From NCBI GenBank assembly GCA_035326425.1, contig DAOLFG010000022.1, positions 1-64,000 of the forward strand: a stretch of DNA of 64,000 nucleotides, written 5' to 3'. A program made the translations under genes and the position numbers. Shown one piece after another: positions 26,334 through 34,787 of the stretch. The notes under the pieces are model-generated. The model searched no databases. It saw only the letters and a program-made list of their open reading frames with translations, and was not told the origin of the DNA. Positions within the stretch are counted from its first letter, which is position 1; each line of letters begins with the position of its first letter. The stretch comes from CALKJU01 sp035326425. Its GTDB lineage: Bacteria > Pseudomonadota > Alphaproteobacteria > Geminicoccales > Geminicoccaceae.

Positions 26334-26479
26334 GCGTCATCGCCAGGGGTCGCGATCCGGCTCCTGGCCACTCGCTCGCAACCGCATGGGCTGGGCCCAA
26401 GGCCTCGCCCGCACTTGGAGGAACGACGACGGCAGGCAGTGCAGAGAACGATGGCGGATGGCGCGCAAGCCGCTGGAGA

Positions 26480-27019
26480 TTGGTGGCATGGACTCTCGCG
26501 GCTCTCCTGTTGCTGCTGCCCCTGGTCGCGATGCAGTTCACCAATGAAGTCGACTGGGATGCGGCGGACTTCACCATCTTCGGCGCTATGCTGCTCATCG
26601 CCGGTGCCGCCTTCGAGGCAGCATCGAGGATGTCAGGGAACAAGGCCTATCGAGCCGCTGTCGGCGTTGCGCTCGCCGCAGCCTTCATTCTCGTCTGGAT
26701 GAACCTCGCCGTCGGCATCATCGGGACCGAGGATGATCCCGCCAACCTGATGTTCGGCGGCGTGCTTGCCATCGGACTCATCGGCGTCGTCATCTCCCGC
26801 TTCCGGCCGGATGGAATGGCGCGCGCACTGGTTGCGACAGCGCTCGCCCAGGCGTCGGTCGGCGTAGTTGCGCTGGTCATCGGCTCGGGCTCGAAGGAGT
26901 CGATCTGGCCAGGCGAGCCCCTGATATTGACCGGGGTCTTCGCCGAGCTGTGGCTGGTGTCGGCCTGGCTGTTCCGCAAGGCGGCACGGGAGCAGATTCC
27001 CACGGCTGCAGCGCCTTAG
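26480..27019 (+). CDS. conserved membrane protein of unknown function
   Basis: About 179 residues with five hydrophobic helices: LVAWTLAALLLLLPLVAMQ, then FTIFGAMLLIAGAAFEAA, AAVGVALAAAFILVWMN, LMFGGVLAIGLIGVVIS and MARALVATALAQASVGVVALV. I recall similar small membrane proteins in many proteobacteria with the same MQFT-EVDWD and NLAVGIIG landmarks, function unknown. No ATG lies in frame; TTG 26480 or GTG 26483 fits the hydrophobic start, with GGAG just upstream. It starts 146 bp after the TRAP receptor gene. Confidence 0.72.
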   Translation: MVAWTLAALLLLLPLVAMQFTNEVDWDAADFTIFGAMLLIAGAAFEAASRMSGNKAYRAAVGVALAAAFILVWMNLAVGIIGTEDDPANLMFGGVLAIGLIGVVISRFRPDGMARALVATALAQASVGVVALVIGSGSKESIWPGEPLILTGVFAELWLVSAWLFRKAAREQIPTAAAP

Positions 27020-27245
27020 GTCGATCGGGGACATCCGCTCTCCACCCAGCCTGGAAAGACAGACCCGGACTTTACCTCGGCGCCGCGTATCTTGCCCTCC
27101 GTTGCCCCACCGCCTACCTTGTGGCTCGGCGCGACGAGGTGCCCCGGACCCGCGGGAAAGGCCCAGCCTACTCGAATATCGGTGCGAAGCATGACTGCCC
27201 CTGTGCAGCCGATCGCGGGTCGTCGGCGGAATGCACGGAGGCCTC

Positions 27246-28763
27246 ATGAAGCTGCTGCCTTCCTCTCCCGACCTCTCGCACCTGAAGCGGCAGGCCAAGC
27301 GGCTGCTGCGCGCGGCTCTCGCCGGCGAGGACTCGGCGCTGCGCCGCCTCGGCGAGGCGCGCGTCGTCACGCCACCGCGGCTCCATGATGCGCAGCTCGT
27401 GGTTGCCCGCGAATATGGCTTCCGATCCTGGGCCGAGCTGAAGCGCTACGTCGAGTGGAAACACGGTCCAGGTGCTGAGCGGCTGGAGCGGCTGACCGCC
27501 TGGATGCTGGACGGCGGCCCGGCCGAGCGCCGCCTGGCCCTGCGTCTGCTGGGCGAGGAGCCCGAGCTGCTTGCAGACGATCCCTGGCTCGCCTGTATGG
27601 CCGGCGACGAGGCCCGGCTCTACACCGCCCTCGCCACGATCCCCGATTTCGCCAACCGCAACGGCGGACCGAGGGCGATGCCGCCCCTGGTCGCGATCAC
27701 CCACTCCCGCTTGGTCCTGGAGACCGACAAAGAGCAGGCGCTGCTCGCCTGCGCCCGGCTGCTGCTGCGGCATGGTGCCGACGTGAACAGCAGCTGGACC
27801 GATCCGCGCTGGCCCGACAGCCGCCTCTCCGCCCTCTACGGCGCCGCTGGCCGCAACCGCCATCCCGGCATGACCAAGCTGCTGCTGGAAGCGGGCGCCG
27901 ATCCGAACGACAACGAGTCGCTCTATCACTCGGTCGAAAGTTCCGACGATACCTGCACCCGACTCCTGCTCGACGCCGGTGCGCGCGTCATCGGCACCAA
28001 CGCCATAGGCCGGGTGCTCGACTTCGACCGGCTCGACAGGCTGCGTCTGCTGCTGCGGCATGGCGGCGGCGCTGCCGCGGAGCACCCCTGGATCCATCAC
28101 GCCATCCGCCGCGGCCGGTCGCTGGAGCATGTGCAGGCGCTGATCGATGCCGGCGCCGACCTGCACGCGACCGGTCACGGCGGGCAAGGCCTCTACCGTT
28201 GGGCGCTGTTGCATGGCCGTACCGATGTGGCCGCCTTGCTGCGCAAGCACGGCCTCGAGGAGGAGTTGGAGGACGGAGACGCCTTCGTCGCCGCCTGCGC
28301 CTGCGGCGACGAGCCGGCAGCCCGCGCCATCGCCGCGCGTACTGCCGACATTTTCGCCGAGCTGACCGACTGGCAGCTGCGCACCCTGCCCCGGCTGGCC
28401 GCCATCGGCGACCTGCGCGCGGTGCGGACGATGCTGGCGCTCGGCTGGCCACGCGAGGTCAGGGCCGAATGGGACGCCACAGCCCTCAATCTCGCCGTCT
28501 TCCAGGGCGACGCCGAGATGGCGCGTCTGCTGCTGGCGCAGGATGCCGACTGGCGCACGCCGCACGGCTTCGGCGACAACGTCCTCGGCACGCTCTCTTT
28601 CGCCTCCCGTGCTGAAGACATCGGCGATCCGGCGCCGCGCGACTATGCCGGCTGTGCCCGAGCCCTCCTCGATTACGGCGTCCCGCCGAGCGCCTTTCAA
28701 GGCTACACCTTCTCGACCACCGTCAGCACCCATCTCGAGGCCCGGAACGACAGCCATGCGTGA
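27246..28763 (+). CDS. ankyrin-repeat protein
   Basis: 505-residue protein. The first ~75 residues (LKRQAKRLLRAALAGEDSALRRLGEA, VVAREYGFRSWAELKRYVE) are the helical region that precedes ankyrin repeats in a common bacterial family. Degenerate ankyrin repeats follow (CARLLLRHGADVN, MTKLLLEAGADPNDN, HVQALIDAGADLHATG, MARLLLAQDADWRTP). No signal peptide, so a cytoplasmic protein-interaction role is expected, with unknown partner. Strong GGAGG before ATG 27246. Its end overlaps the next gene by 8 bp. Confidence 0.88.
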   Translation: MKLLPSSPDLSHLKRQAKRLLRAALAGEDSALRRLGEARVVTPPRLHDAQLVVAREYGFRSWAELKRYVEWKHGPGAERLERLTAWMLDGGPAERRLALRLLGEEPELLADDPWLACMAGDEARLYTALATIPDFANRNGGPRAMPPLVAITHSRLVLETDKEQALLACARLLLRHGADVNSSWTDPRWPDSRLSALYGAAGRNRHPGMTKLLLEAGADPNDNESLYHSVESSDDTCTRLLLDAGARVIGTNAIGRVLDFDRLDRLRLLLRHGGGAAAEHPWIHHAIRRGRSLEHVQALIDAGADLHATGHGGQGLYRWALLHGRTDVAALLRKHGLEEELEDGDAFVAACACGDEPAARAIAARTADIFAELTDWQLRTLPRLAAIGDLRAVRTMLALGWPREVRAEWDATALNLAVFQGDAEMARLLLAQDADWRTPHGFGDNVLGTLSFASRAEDIGDPAPRDYAGCARALLDYGVPPSAFQGYTFSTTVSTHLEARNDSHA

Positions 28764-29142
28764 AGCCGGTCTCTCCGCCACCTACCGGGCCTATATCGCC
28801 TGCCTGAACAGACAGGACTGGCCGAGTCTGGGCCGGTTCGTCGACGACGGGGTCCAGCACAATGGCCGCCGGCTCGGGTTGTCGGGCTATCGCGAGATGC
28901 TGGAGCGGGATTTTCGCGAGATTCCCGACCTCCACTTCGACATACAGTTGCTGGTCTCGGAGCCGCCTCTTATAGCCAGCCGGCTGCGCTTCGACTGCAC
29001 GCCGAAGGGAGCGTTCCTAGGCCTCCGTGTCGACGGCAAGCGCGTGTCGTTCACCGAGAACGTATTCTATGAATTCCGCGACGAGAAAATCGCACAGGTA
29101 TGGTCGATCATCGACAAGGCGGCAATCGAAGCCCAACTTTAG
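28756..29142 (+). CDS. SnoaL-like (NTF2-fold) polyketide-cyclase family protein
   Basis: 128-residue protein with the SnoaL/ester-cyclase pattern: an opening helix (TYRAYIACLNRQDWPSLGRFVDDGVQHNG, given here as RQDWPSLGRFVDD), then YREMLERDFREIPDLHF and a C-terminal sheet ending IAQVWSIIDK. The fold binds small hydrophobic molecules; catalysis is not certain. ATG 28756 overlaps the ankyrin stop, indicating coupled expression. It overlaps the converging hydrolase gene by 4 bp. Confidence 0.86.
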   Translation: MREAGLSATYRAYIACLNRQDWPSLGRFVDDGVQHNGRRLGLSGYREMLERDFREIPDLHFDIQLLVSEPPLIASRLRFDCTPKGAFLGLRVDGKRVSFTENVFYEFRDEKIAQVWSIIDKAAIEAQL

Positions 29143-29831
29143 TATGAAGATCGATCCGTCGTGCTGCGCAGGAACTCGACCGTCCGCCGCCACGCCTGCG
29201 CAGCGGCCGGCGCATCGAAGAAGCCCTCGCGGTCATCCTCGAAGAACCAGTGGCCAGTGCCCGGATAGGTCACGAACTCGACCTTCGCACCTCCGGCTGC
29301 GAGGCTGGTGCGGAACGTCTCGACCCAATCGCGGGCCTCGAACGGATCGGCGCCGGCGAAGTGACCGAGCACCGGCGCCGACAGCCGGCTGAAATCACCC
29401 TCGCCCGTGCCGTAGAACAGCACCATCGCACCGACGAGATCCGGCGCTTCTGCCGCGGCCGCCAGGGCGAGCTGGCAACCCAGGGACAGGCAGACGATCC
29501 CGACCCTCGCCTGCGCCCCGACCTCGGCTTGTGCCATATCCGCCAGATGACGCAGCGCGCCGCCGACGATCCGCTGCGCCCTGCGCTGGTCCAACGCGTC
29601 GCGCAGGCTCTCCGCCGCGGCCTCGGTGCGTGCGATCCTGCCCTCGTAGTAGTCCGGCGCCGAGACGAGAAAGCCCTCCGCCGCCAGCCGCTCGGCCAGC
29701 CCCGTGATGAAGGCGTTCGCACCCCACCACGGATGCACCAGCAGGACCGCCCCGGCGGGCGGCCCTGCCGGGCGGGCGATGAAGGTCTCGAAATCCTCGA
29801 CGCGGGACCAGCCCGAGCGATCCGCAGGCAT
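29139..29831 (-). CDS. dienelactone hydrolase family protein
   Basis: 230-residue alpha/beta hydrolase. HPWWG (33-37) is the family oxyanion loop, nucleophile elbow CLSLG with Cys114 and Ser116 (the usual motif is GxCxGG, so the nucleophile may be Ser116), acid Asp162 in GADPFE and His194 in GTGHWFF. ATG 29831 shares a base with the aldehyde dehydrogenase stop (TGATG), so the two are co-translated. It may open lactones or hydrolyse esters feeding or following the dehydrogenase step. Confidence 0.9.
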   Translation of the reverse strand: MPADRSGWSRVEDFETFIARPAGPPAGAVLLVHPWWGANAFITGLAERLAAEGFLVSAPDYYEGRIARTEAAAESLRDALDQRRAQRIVGGALRHLADMAQAEVGAQARVGIVCLSLGCQLALAAAAEAPDLVGAMVLFYGTGEGDFSRLSAPVLGHFAGADPFEARDWVETFRTSLAAGGAKVEFVTYPGTGHWFFEDDREGFFDAPAAAQAWRRTVEFLRSTTDRSSY

Positions 29832-31267
29832 CACACCGGCAGGACGTAGGACGTCTTCACCGTCGTATAGAACTCCGCCGCATAGCGCCCCTGCTCGCGC
29901 GAGCCGTAGCTCGAGCCCTTCCGGCCGCCGAACGGCACGTGATAGTCGACGCCGGCGGTCGGCAGGTTGACCATCACCATCCCGGCCTGGCTGTTGCGCT
30001 TGAAGTGGCTGGAATGCTTCAGCGAGGTCGTGCAGATGCCGCTGGAGAGGCCGAACGGCGTGTCGTTGGCGATCGCCAGCGCGTCCTCGTAGCCCTTGGC
30101 CCGGATCACGGAGACCACCGGGCCGAAGACCTCCTCGCGGTTGATGCGCATGTCGTTGGTGGTCTCGCTGAACAGCGCCGGCTGCAGGTAGAAGCCCTGC
30201 GTCTGGCGGTTCAGCCGCTGGCCGCCGCAGACCAGCTTTCCCCCCTCCTTGTGCGCCACGTCGACATAGTAGAGATCCTGCTCGAGCTGCTTCTGGTCGA
30301 CCACCGGCCCGATCTGCGTGCCGTCCTTCAGGGCATCGTCGACCACCAGCGCCTTGGTGGCCTCGGCCATCGCCTCGACCAGCCTGTCGTGGATGCCGGC
30401 CGTCGCGATCACCCGCGACGAGGCGGTGCAGCGCTGGCCGGTCGAGTAGAAGCCGCTCTGCACCGCACAGTTCACCGCCGTCTTGAGATCGGCGTCGTCC
30501 AGCACGACGAGCGGGTTCTTGCCGCCCATCTCGAGCTGGAACTTCGCCATGCGCCCGGCGCAGGTGGCGGCGATCTTCTTGCCGGTGTCGACCGAGCCGG
30601 TGAAGCTGATGGCGGCGATGTCCGGCGAGTTGACGATGGCGTCGCCCACCACCGAGCCGCGACCCATCACGAGGTTGAACACGCCGGCAGGCAGGCCGGA
30701 GCGGCTGATGATGTCGGCCAGCGCCCAGGCGCAGCCGGGCACGAGGTCGGCCGGCTTGATGACCACGCAATTGCCGTAGGCCAGCGCCGGCGCGATCTTC
30801 CAGGCCGGGATGGCGATGGGGAAGTTCCAGGGCGTGATCAGGCCGACGACACCCAGCGGCTCGCGGGTCATCTCGACCGTGATGCCGGGCCGCACCGAAT
30901 CCACCAGCTCGCCGGTCTGCCGCAGTGCCTCGCCGGCGAAGAACTTGAAGATGTAGCCGGCGCGCGCCGCCTCGCCGATGCCTTCGGGCAGCGTCTTGCC
31001 CTCCTCGCGCGACAGCAGCCGTCCCAGCTCCTCCCGGCGGGCCAGGATCTCGTTGCCGATCTTGTCGAGCGCATCGGCCCGCGCCTGCGGGTTGCTCAGC
31101 CGCCAGCTCGCCGACGCCGCCTTTGCCGCGGCGATCGCCTGCTTCGTCTGCGCCGCGTCGGCATAGGTGTACTCGCCGATCACGTCGTCGGTGTTCGACG
31201 GGTTGATGTTCCGGGTCGACGAGCTGCCCTCGAGCCACTCGCCGCCGATCAGGTTCTTGTGCAGCAT
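29831..31267 (-). CDS. aldehyde dehydrogenase, 2-oxoglutarate semialdehyde-like
   Basis: 478-residue NAD(P)-dependent ALDH with intact catalytic residues: Asn148 (TPWNFP), Lys171 (VIKPADL), Glu246 (LEMGGKNP) and Cys280 (GQRCTASS). The overall sequence resembles the 2,5-dioxovalerate/alpha-ketoglutarate semialdehyde dehydrogenases of oxidative pentose or sugar-acid routes. That fits the IlvD-type dehydratase (34788) and the SMP-30 lactonase (13908) in this window, although they are not in one operon. Exact substrate is inference. Confidence 0.92.
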   Translation of the reverse strand: MLHKNLIGGEWLEGSSSTRNINPSNTDDVIGEYTYADAAQTKQAIAAAKAASASWRLSNPQARADALDKIGNEILARREELGRLLSREEGKTLPEGIGEAARAGYIFKFFAGEALRQTGELVDSVRPGITVEMTREPLGVVGLITPWNFPIAIPAWKIAPALAYGNCVVIKPADLVPGCAWALADIISRSGLPAGVFNLVMGRGSVVGDAIVNSPDIAAISFTGSVDTGKKIAATCAGRMAKFQLEMGGKNPLVVLDDADLKTAVNCAVQSGFYSTGQRCTASSRVIATAGIHDRLVEAMAEATKALVVDDALKDGTQIGPVVDQKQLEQDLYYVDVAHKEGGKLVCGGQRLNRQTQGFYLQPALFSETTNDMRINREEVFGPVVSVIRAKGYEDALAIANDTPFGLSSGICTTSLKHSSHFKRNSQAGMVMVNLPTAGVDYHVPFGGRKGSSYGSREQGRYAAEFYTTVKTSYVLPV

Positions 31268-31668
31268 CGCCTCACTCCCCCTCGGACGCGGCCGTGCCGG
31301 ACCATAGCGGCGGATCGGCTGGCGGCAAGCTATGCGGACGCAAGCTGGACTGTTCGATTAAGTCGATAGCCCGAGCTGGTCGGGATTCGTGGCGTCATCG
31401 ATAACCTACCGGTGCAAATTGGTGGGCGCCAGCGCCTGCTCCGCTGGAACCTCGCATGCGCAGGTTTTGTCGTGAACGCCCTGGTTGCGTTCGCCAGATC
31501 TGTCTCACCTTCCAATCTTCTCGCTCACCGACCCCTTGCGGCAAGGCTGCAACGCTCGGCGGATCGTGGGTGCCCCGTCAACTTGAAAGTAGCTGTCCCG
31601 ACCCAAACGTGTCTTCGAGGCAAGGCGTCTGAGATGCAGAGCCTCGCTTTGCTGGGAGGTCTATTCGC
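31268..31668. other. intergenic region, no gene recognised
   Basis: About 400 bp between the divergent aldehyde dehydrogenase gene and the gap-interrupted gene. Codon-like composition is weak in every frame and base composition is more mixed than in flanking genes. Short ORFs on both strands overlap one another and look random. I see no tRNA, clear terminator or repeat. Promoters for both flanking genes must lie here but none is convincing. Confidence 0.5.
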
Positions 31669-31792
31669 ATGCGCAGTTCAAAGCAGATGGCGATGGCGAC
31701 CGGGACGGCGATTATAGCTCTTGTGACATCCGTCTACGAGGCGCAGCCGCTCGCGAGCGGGCTGGACTGGAACGCAGCCCGGAGAAGCCAGC
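31669..31792 (+). CDS. 5' part of a repeat-containing secreted-type protein (cut by assembly gap)
   Basis: ATG 31669 follows GGGAGG at good spacing. The 41 visible residues begin MRSSKQMAMATGTAIIALVT, a short hydrophobic segment that could be a signal peptide or anchor, then EAQPLASGLDWNAARRSQ. The sequence EAQPLASGLDW recurs right after the gap in frame with the 32459 stop, so this is probably the start of the same gene. The number of N is likely arbitrary, so the reading frame across the gap cannot be judged. Confidence 0.55.
31738..31771 (+). repeat. 34-nt repeat, copy before the gap
   Basis: Identical 34-nt sequence (GAGGCGCAGCCGCTCGCGAG and on to CTGGACTGGA) at 31738-31771 and 31914-31947, on either side of the N run. 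It encodes EAQPLASGLDW in both places. A short TGGACTGGA echo follows the second copy. Tandem repetition of this unit inside the gap is the simplest reason the assembly broke here. Confidence 0.9.
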
Positions 31793-31892
31793 NNNNNNNN
31801 NNNNNNNNNNNNNNNNNNNNNNNNNNNNNNNNNNNNNNNNNNNNNNNNNNNNNNNNNNNNNNNNNNNNNNNNNNNNNNNNNNNNNNNNNNNN
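31793..31892. other. assembly gap (100 N)
   Basis: Exactly 100 undetermined bases, the conventional placeholder for a scaffold gap of unknown size. It interrupts a gene and lies between two copies of a 34-nt repeat. Confidence 0.98.
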
Positions 31893-32459
31893 GAAGGCAT
31901 GGCCTTGGCGAGTGAGGCGCAGCCGCTCGCGAGCGGGCTGGACTGGATGGACTGGAATGCTCTCGCCAAGAGGCCGCAGATCGTCCATATGGATAAGGTC
32001 GGACTCACCTCCGGACTCGTCGGCGATATAGTAGGAGGTCTTATCCTCGACGAGATCAAGGAAATGGTAAAAGAGAAGCTTGTACCGCCATCCGAGCACT
32101 CGAAATACTGGCAAGACCGAGTTAATGCGCGTCTGGATGTTATCGTGGAGCGAAGCCACAAGGCCCAATGGGATGCCCTGCACCGCGGAGCAGCAGAACG
32201 CGAAGTCCGTCAAGCTAGAGATGAGGCTCGGAGAGATCAGGAACTAGACAAAGCGCGAGAGAATCGCGATCGCAGCCGTCGCGAGGACATAGTAGAAAAA
32301 AACGCCCGGGAGAATCGACTCGAGTCCGAACGCAAGGAATTACAGGAAAGACGGACTATCGAGGAAATGGGGCGTCGCTTCGAGTTCAATCGAGAGCATC
32401 CCCAGCACGAGCCTGCGGCCCGAGAGACCCCTATCGAGACGATCGGTCGGACAGCATAA
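31893..32459 (+). CDS. 3' part of the repeat-containing protein with charged C-terminus
   Basis: The frame ending at 32459 is open back to the gap. It reads EAQPLASGLDW, MDWNALAKRPQIVHMDKVG, then LTSGLVGDIVGGLILDEIKEMVKEKLVPP, a possible amphipathic or short hydrophobic helix, followed by ~100 very charged residues (RQARDEARRDQELDKARE, RSRREDIVEKNARENRLE) likely to form a long helix or coiled coil. A start at ATG 31899 is possible if this is a separate gene. Lower GC and unusual codons suggest acquired DNA. No family recognised. Confidence 0.62.
   Translation, partial: EGMALASEAQPLASGLDWMDWNALAKRPQIVHMDKVGLTSGLVGDIVGGLILDEIKEMVKEKLVPPSEHSKYWQDRVNARLDVIVERSHKAQWDALHRGAAEREVRQARDEARRDQELDKARENRDRSRREDIVEKNARENRLESERKELQERRTIEEMGRRFEFNREHPQHEPAARETPIETIGRTA
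31914..31947 (+). repeat. 34-nt repeat, copy after the gap
   Basis: Perfect match to 31738-31771; see that entry. In frame with the downstream coding sequence. Confidence 0.9.
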
Positions 32460-32509
32460 TCTGGTGATGGAGGTGCCATACTGGCTGCCGGGTGCAACTT
32501 GTTCATACA

Positions 32510-32543
32510 ACTTAACTTGGCTTAGCTATCAATAACGTTAAGT
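32510..32543. other. short inverted repeat in AT-rich spacer
   Basis: ACTTAAC (32510-32516) and GTTAAGT (32537-32543) form a perfect 7-bp inverted repeat with a 20-nt spacer in the 200-bp AT-rich region between two converging genes. It has no U-run, so it is a poor intrinsic terminator; it might be a recombination or protein site, or chance. Confidence 0.3.
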
Positions 32544-32659
32544 GAGATGATCTGAACGAGTGGAGTTCTAAGTTATTATCAAAGGGACAGACAGCGCATT
32601 GCGGCGGGCCAGTGTTCGGATGCAAGGGGCTGTATCAACGGCACACTCAGGTCACTTGA

Positions 32660-33289
32660 TCACACGATCAGCAGCAATGCCAGCCCTGTCGCCACCAGCG
32701 CCAACGTCCACAGCAGGTCGAGGTTGATCCATCCGTGGCGCAGCACGGCAACGCCGAGCCAGTCGTAGACCAGGAGGGCCACCATCAGCATCGTCGCCAG
32801 CATGGCACCACTGTGGACGACCAGTGCCGCCAGGGACGGTCCCCAAGTGAGCGCCGGGGCCGCATGATGCGCATGTCCGCCCGTGCCACCGTTTGACAGC
32901 ATCACCGGCAGGAGCATCAGGCCCGCGCCATGGGCGGTAGCCATGAGAAACGACCACAGCGCCAGCCCGGCCATGCCGACCTGCATGCCCACGCGCACTC
33001 GATGCCGGCCGCCGTAGAGCCAGTGCAACAGCGCCCAGCCTAGCAGGACAGCCCCGGCGATGCGGCGCAGCCACCAGCCGTCGATCACCAGGCCCAGTGC
33101 TGCGGCCACGGCCAGGACCGCGGCGATCGAAAGGGCATGCCCGAGCGCTATCGGTAGCGTCGACCACAGCACGATCGCTCGGTCATGGCGGTGCAGGCCC
33201 AACGCCACCGCGAACAGCCAGCCCATCGCCGGATTGAGCCCGTGGAAGGCGCCCAGCCCAGCCAGGACCAGCCAGGATCCGGCGCTCAC
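32660..33289 (-). CDS. multi-pass membrane protein linked to SBP56, His-rich loop
   Basis: 209-residue protein with about six TM helices (GSWLVLAGLGAFHGLNP, STLPIALGHALSIAAVLAVA, LWSFLMATAHGAGLMLLPVML and others). Histidines sit in AFHGLNPAMGW, LPIALGHALS, TAHGAGL and in the loop GGHAHHAAPA. The layout faintly resembles NicO/HupE-type metal transporters, but I cannot assign it. The start is GTG 33289, whose GTGA overlaps the stop of the upstream SBP56 gene, so translation is coupled. A metal-related service function for the neighbour is inference. Confidence 0.8.
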   Translation of the reverse strand: MSAGSWLVLAGLGAFHGLNPAMGWLFAVALGLHRHDRAIVLWSTLPIALGHALSIAAVLAVAAALGLVIDGWWLRRIAGAVLLGWALLHWLYGGRHRVRVGMQVGMAGLALWSFLMATAHGAGLMLLPVMLSNGGTGGHAHHAAPALTWGPSLAALVVHSGAMLATMLMVALLVYDWLGVAVLRHGWINLDLLWTLALVATGLALLLIV

Positions 33290-34677
33290 GGATAGCAGTA
33301 GGAGTCCGACGAGCAGTCGCCGCCTTCGAGGCGGACCTGGTGCGGCCGGTGCCCCTTCGGCCAGTCGACGAAGAAGCGCTCGTCGAAGGCGATGCCGCCC
33401 TCGGGCTCGACGTCCAGCTTCACCATCCAGCCGTCGATGCCGTCGGGATAGAACTGCGGATCGACCGCGCCGTAGAGCGAGTTGGTGAAGTAGACCCGCC
33501 GCCCGTCGCGGCTGACCTCGACCATCTGCGGCCCGCCGTTGAGCGGCCCTGGGCTTTTCGGGTGCCCGGCGCGCGAGACGATGCCGCCGATGCGGACCTT
33601 GCCGGTAAGCTTCGGGTTCATCGGATCCGAGACGTCGTATTGCTGCAGATCGCCGGTTCCCCAGCAGGAGACGTAGAGGAAGCGGTCGTCGATCGACAGG
33701 TCGATGTCGGTCACCAGCGGCGGCACCGCCTTGAAGCCCTTCAGCACCGGCGGCAGCAGATCCGGGTCCGCCGGTTCGGCGGGGATGGTGATGATCTTCT
33801 TCACCGCCCACTTGTCGCCGTCGCGGTACCAGGTCCAGATCGAGGACGACAGGTCCTCGAGCGACAGCACGCAGTTGACGAAGCCATGGGCCTTGGTCGG
33901 GTCGTGCGCCGGCCGCAGCTCGAAGACGAGCTGATATTTGTCGCCGAAGTCGATCTCCTGCACGTGCCGGCGCTTGTTGAGATCCCAGAAATGCAGCCGC
34001 CGACCGTACTTGGCGCCGAGGATCAGCTCGGGGATCAGCCCGTCCTCGAACATGTCGGGCGTGCCCCATTCGCTGGTGACCAGCGTGTCGTAGCCGAGGT
34101 GCCACCACATGTCGTAGGCGAAATGCTGCGGCCCGCGATCCACCTCCCAGCGGCCCAGCACCTCGAAGCTCTCGTGATCCATGAGGAACACGCCGCCCGG
34201 CCCCTTGCCCTCGCCACTGCCGAGAGCCGCCACATAGATGCCGCCCGGACCGCAATGGATGGTATGTGGCCGCGAATAGCCGGCGCGGCGCGCCAGTTCC
34301 TCGGCCTCGATGATCTTGACGATCTTCGGGTTCCGCGGATCGGGCTTGGTGTCCAGGATATGGATGCGCGACGAGCGCAGCCCCGGCACCACGAGATAGC
34401 GTCGCTCGACATGCGGGTGCGGCGCGTTCGGGCACAGGCAGGAGCTGCAGGCATTCCAGCCGAAATGATGCAGCTCGTCGCCGACATGGGGCATCGCCGT
34501 CTGCCCGACGATGCTTCCGTAGCTGCCCGAGGCCGGATCGACATCGACCACGGCGATGGCGTCCGGCCGCTTGCGCTCGGGATCGAAGGCCGCGACATAG
34601 GCCAGCCTCTCGGGCGGCGCCGTCATCGCCAGCCGCGGCGAAGGGTAGAACGAAGGATCGGGGATCCAGGTCGCCAT
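33286..34677 (-). CDS. mtoX: selenium-binding protein SBP56 family / methanethiol oxidase
   Basis: 463-residue beta-propeller protein of the SBP56 family. Bacterial members (MtoX) oxidise methanethiol to formaldehyde, H2O2 and sulfide using copper. Landmarks: HHFGWNACSSCLCPN with Cys77, Cys80 and Cys82, then VERRYLVVPGLRSSRIHI, the His-containing SRPHTIHCGPGG and GPQHFAYDMWWHLG. ATG 34677 has GGGAGG 7 bp upstream; further upstream codons are not needed. Known mtoX operons carry SenC/SCO-type and MauG-like genes, which are absent here; a membrane protein takes that place. Enzymatic activity is presumed from family. Confidence 0.88.
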   Translation of the reverse strand: MATWIPDPSFYPSPRLAMTAPPERLAYVAAFDPERKRPDAIAVVDVDPASGSYGSIVGQTAMPHVGDELHHFGWNACSSCLCPNAPHPHVERRYLVVPGLRSSRIHILDTKPDPRNPKIVKIIEAEELARRAGYSRPHTIHCGPGGIYVAALGSGEGKGPGGVFLMDHESFEVLGRWEVDRGPQHFAYDMWWHLGYDTLVTSEWGTPDMFEDGLIPELILGAKYGRRLHFWDLNKRRHVQEIDFGDKYQLVFELRPAHDPTKAHGFVNCVLSLEDLSSSIWTWYRDGDKWAVKKIITIPAEPADPDLLPPVLKGFKAVPPLVTDIDLSIDDRFLYVSCWGTGDLQQYDVSDPMNPKLTGKVRIGGIVSRAGHPKSPGPLNGGPQMVEVSRDGRRVYFTNSLYGAVDPQFYPDGIDGWMVKLDVEPEGGIAFDERFFVDWPKGHRPHQVRLEGGDCSSDSYCYP

Positions 34678-34787
34678 TTCGTTGCCTCCCGGGCCATCGC
34701 ATGGCCGCCTTCGCCACACCCTGCGCGGCAAGGCGGAATTCCTACTCCCGCATCGCTAAATCGGCAAGCCCATAATTACAGACATTG

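Noticed and set aside
31412..31717. 101-residue plus-strand frame upstream of the gap gene
   Set aside because: Overlaps the better-supported ATG at 31669 with its GGGAGG site, and shows no domain or signal peptide.
31669..32031. Open frames that read straight through the N run
   Set aside because: The 100 N are a placeholder of unknown true length, so any frame crossing it is an artefact; after the gap the plausible frame is a different one.
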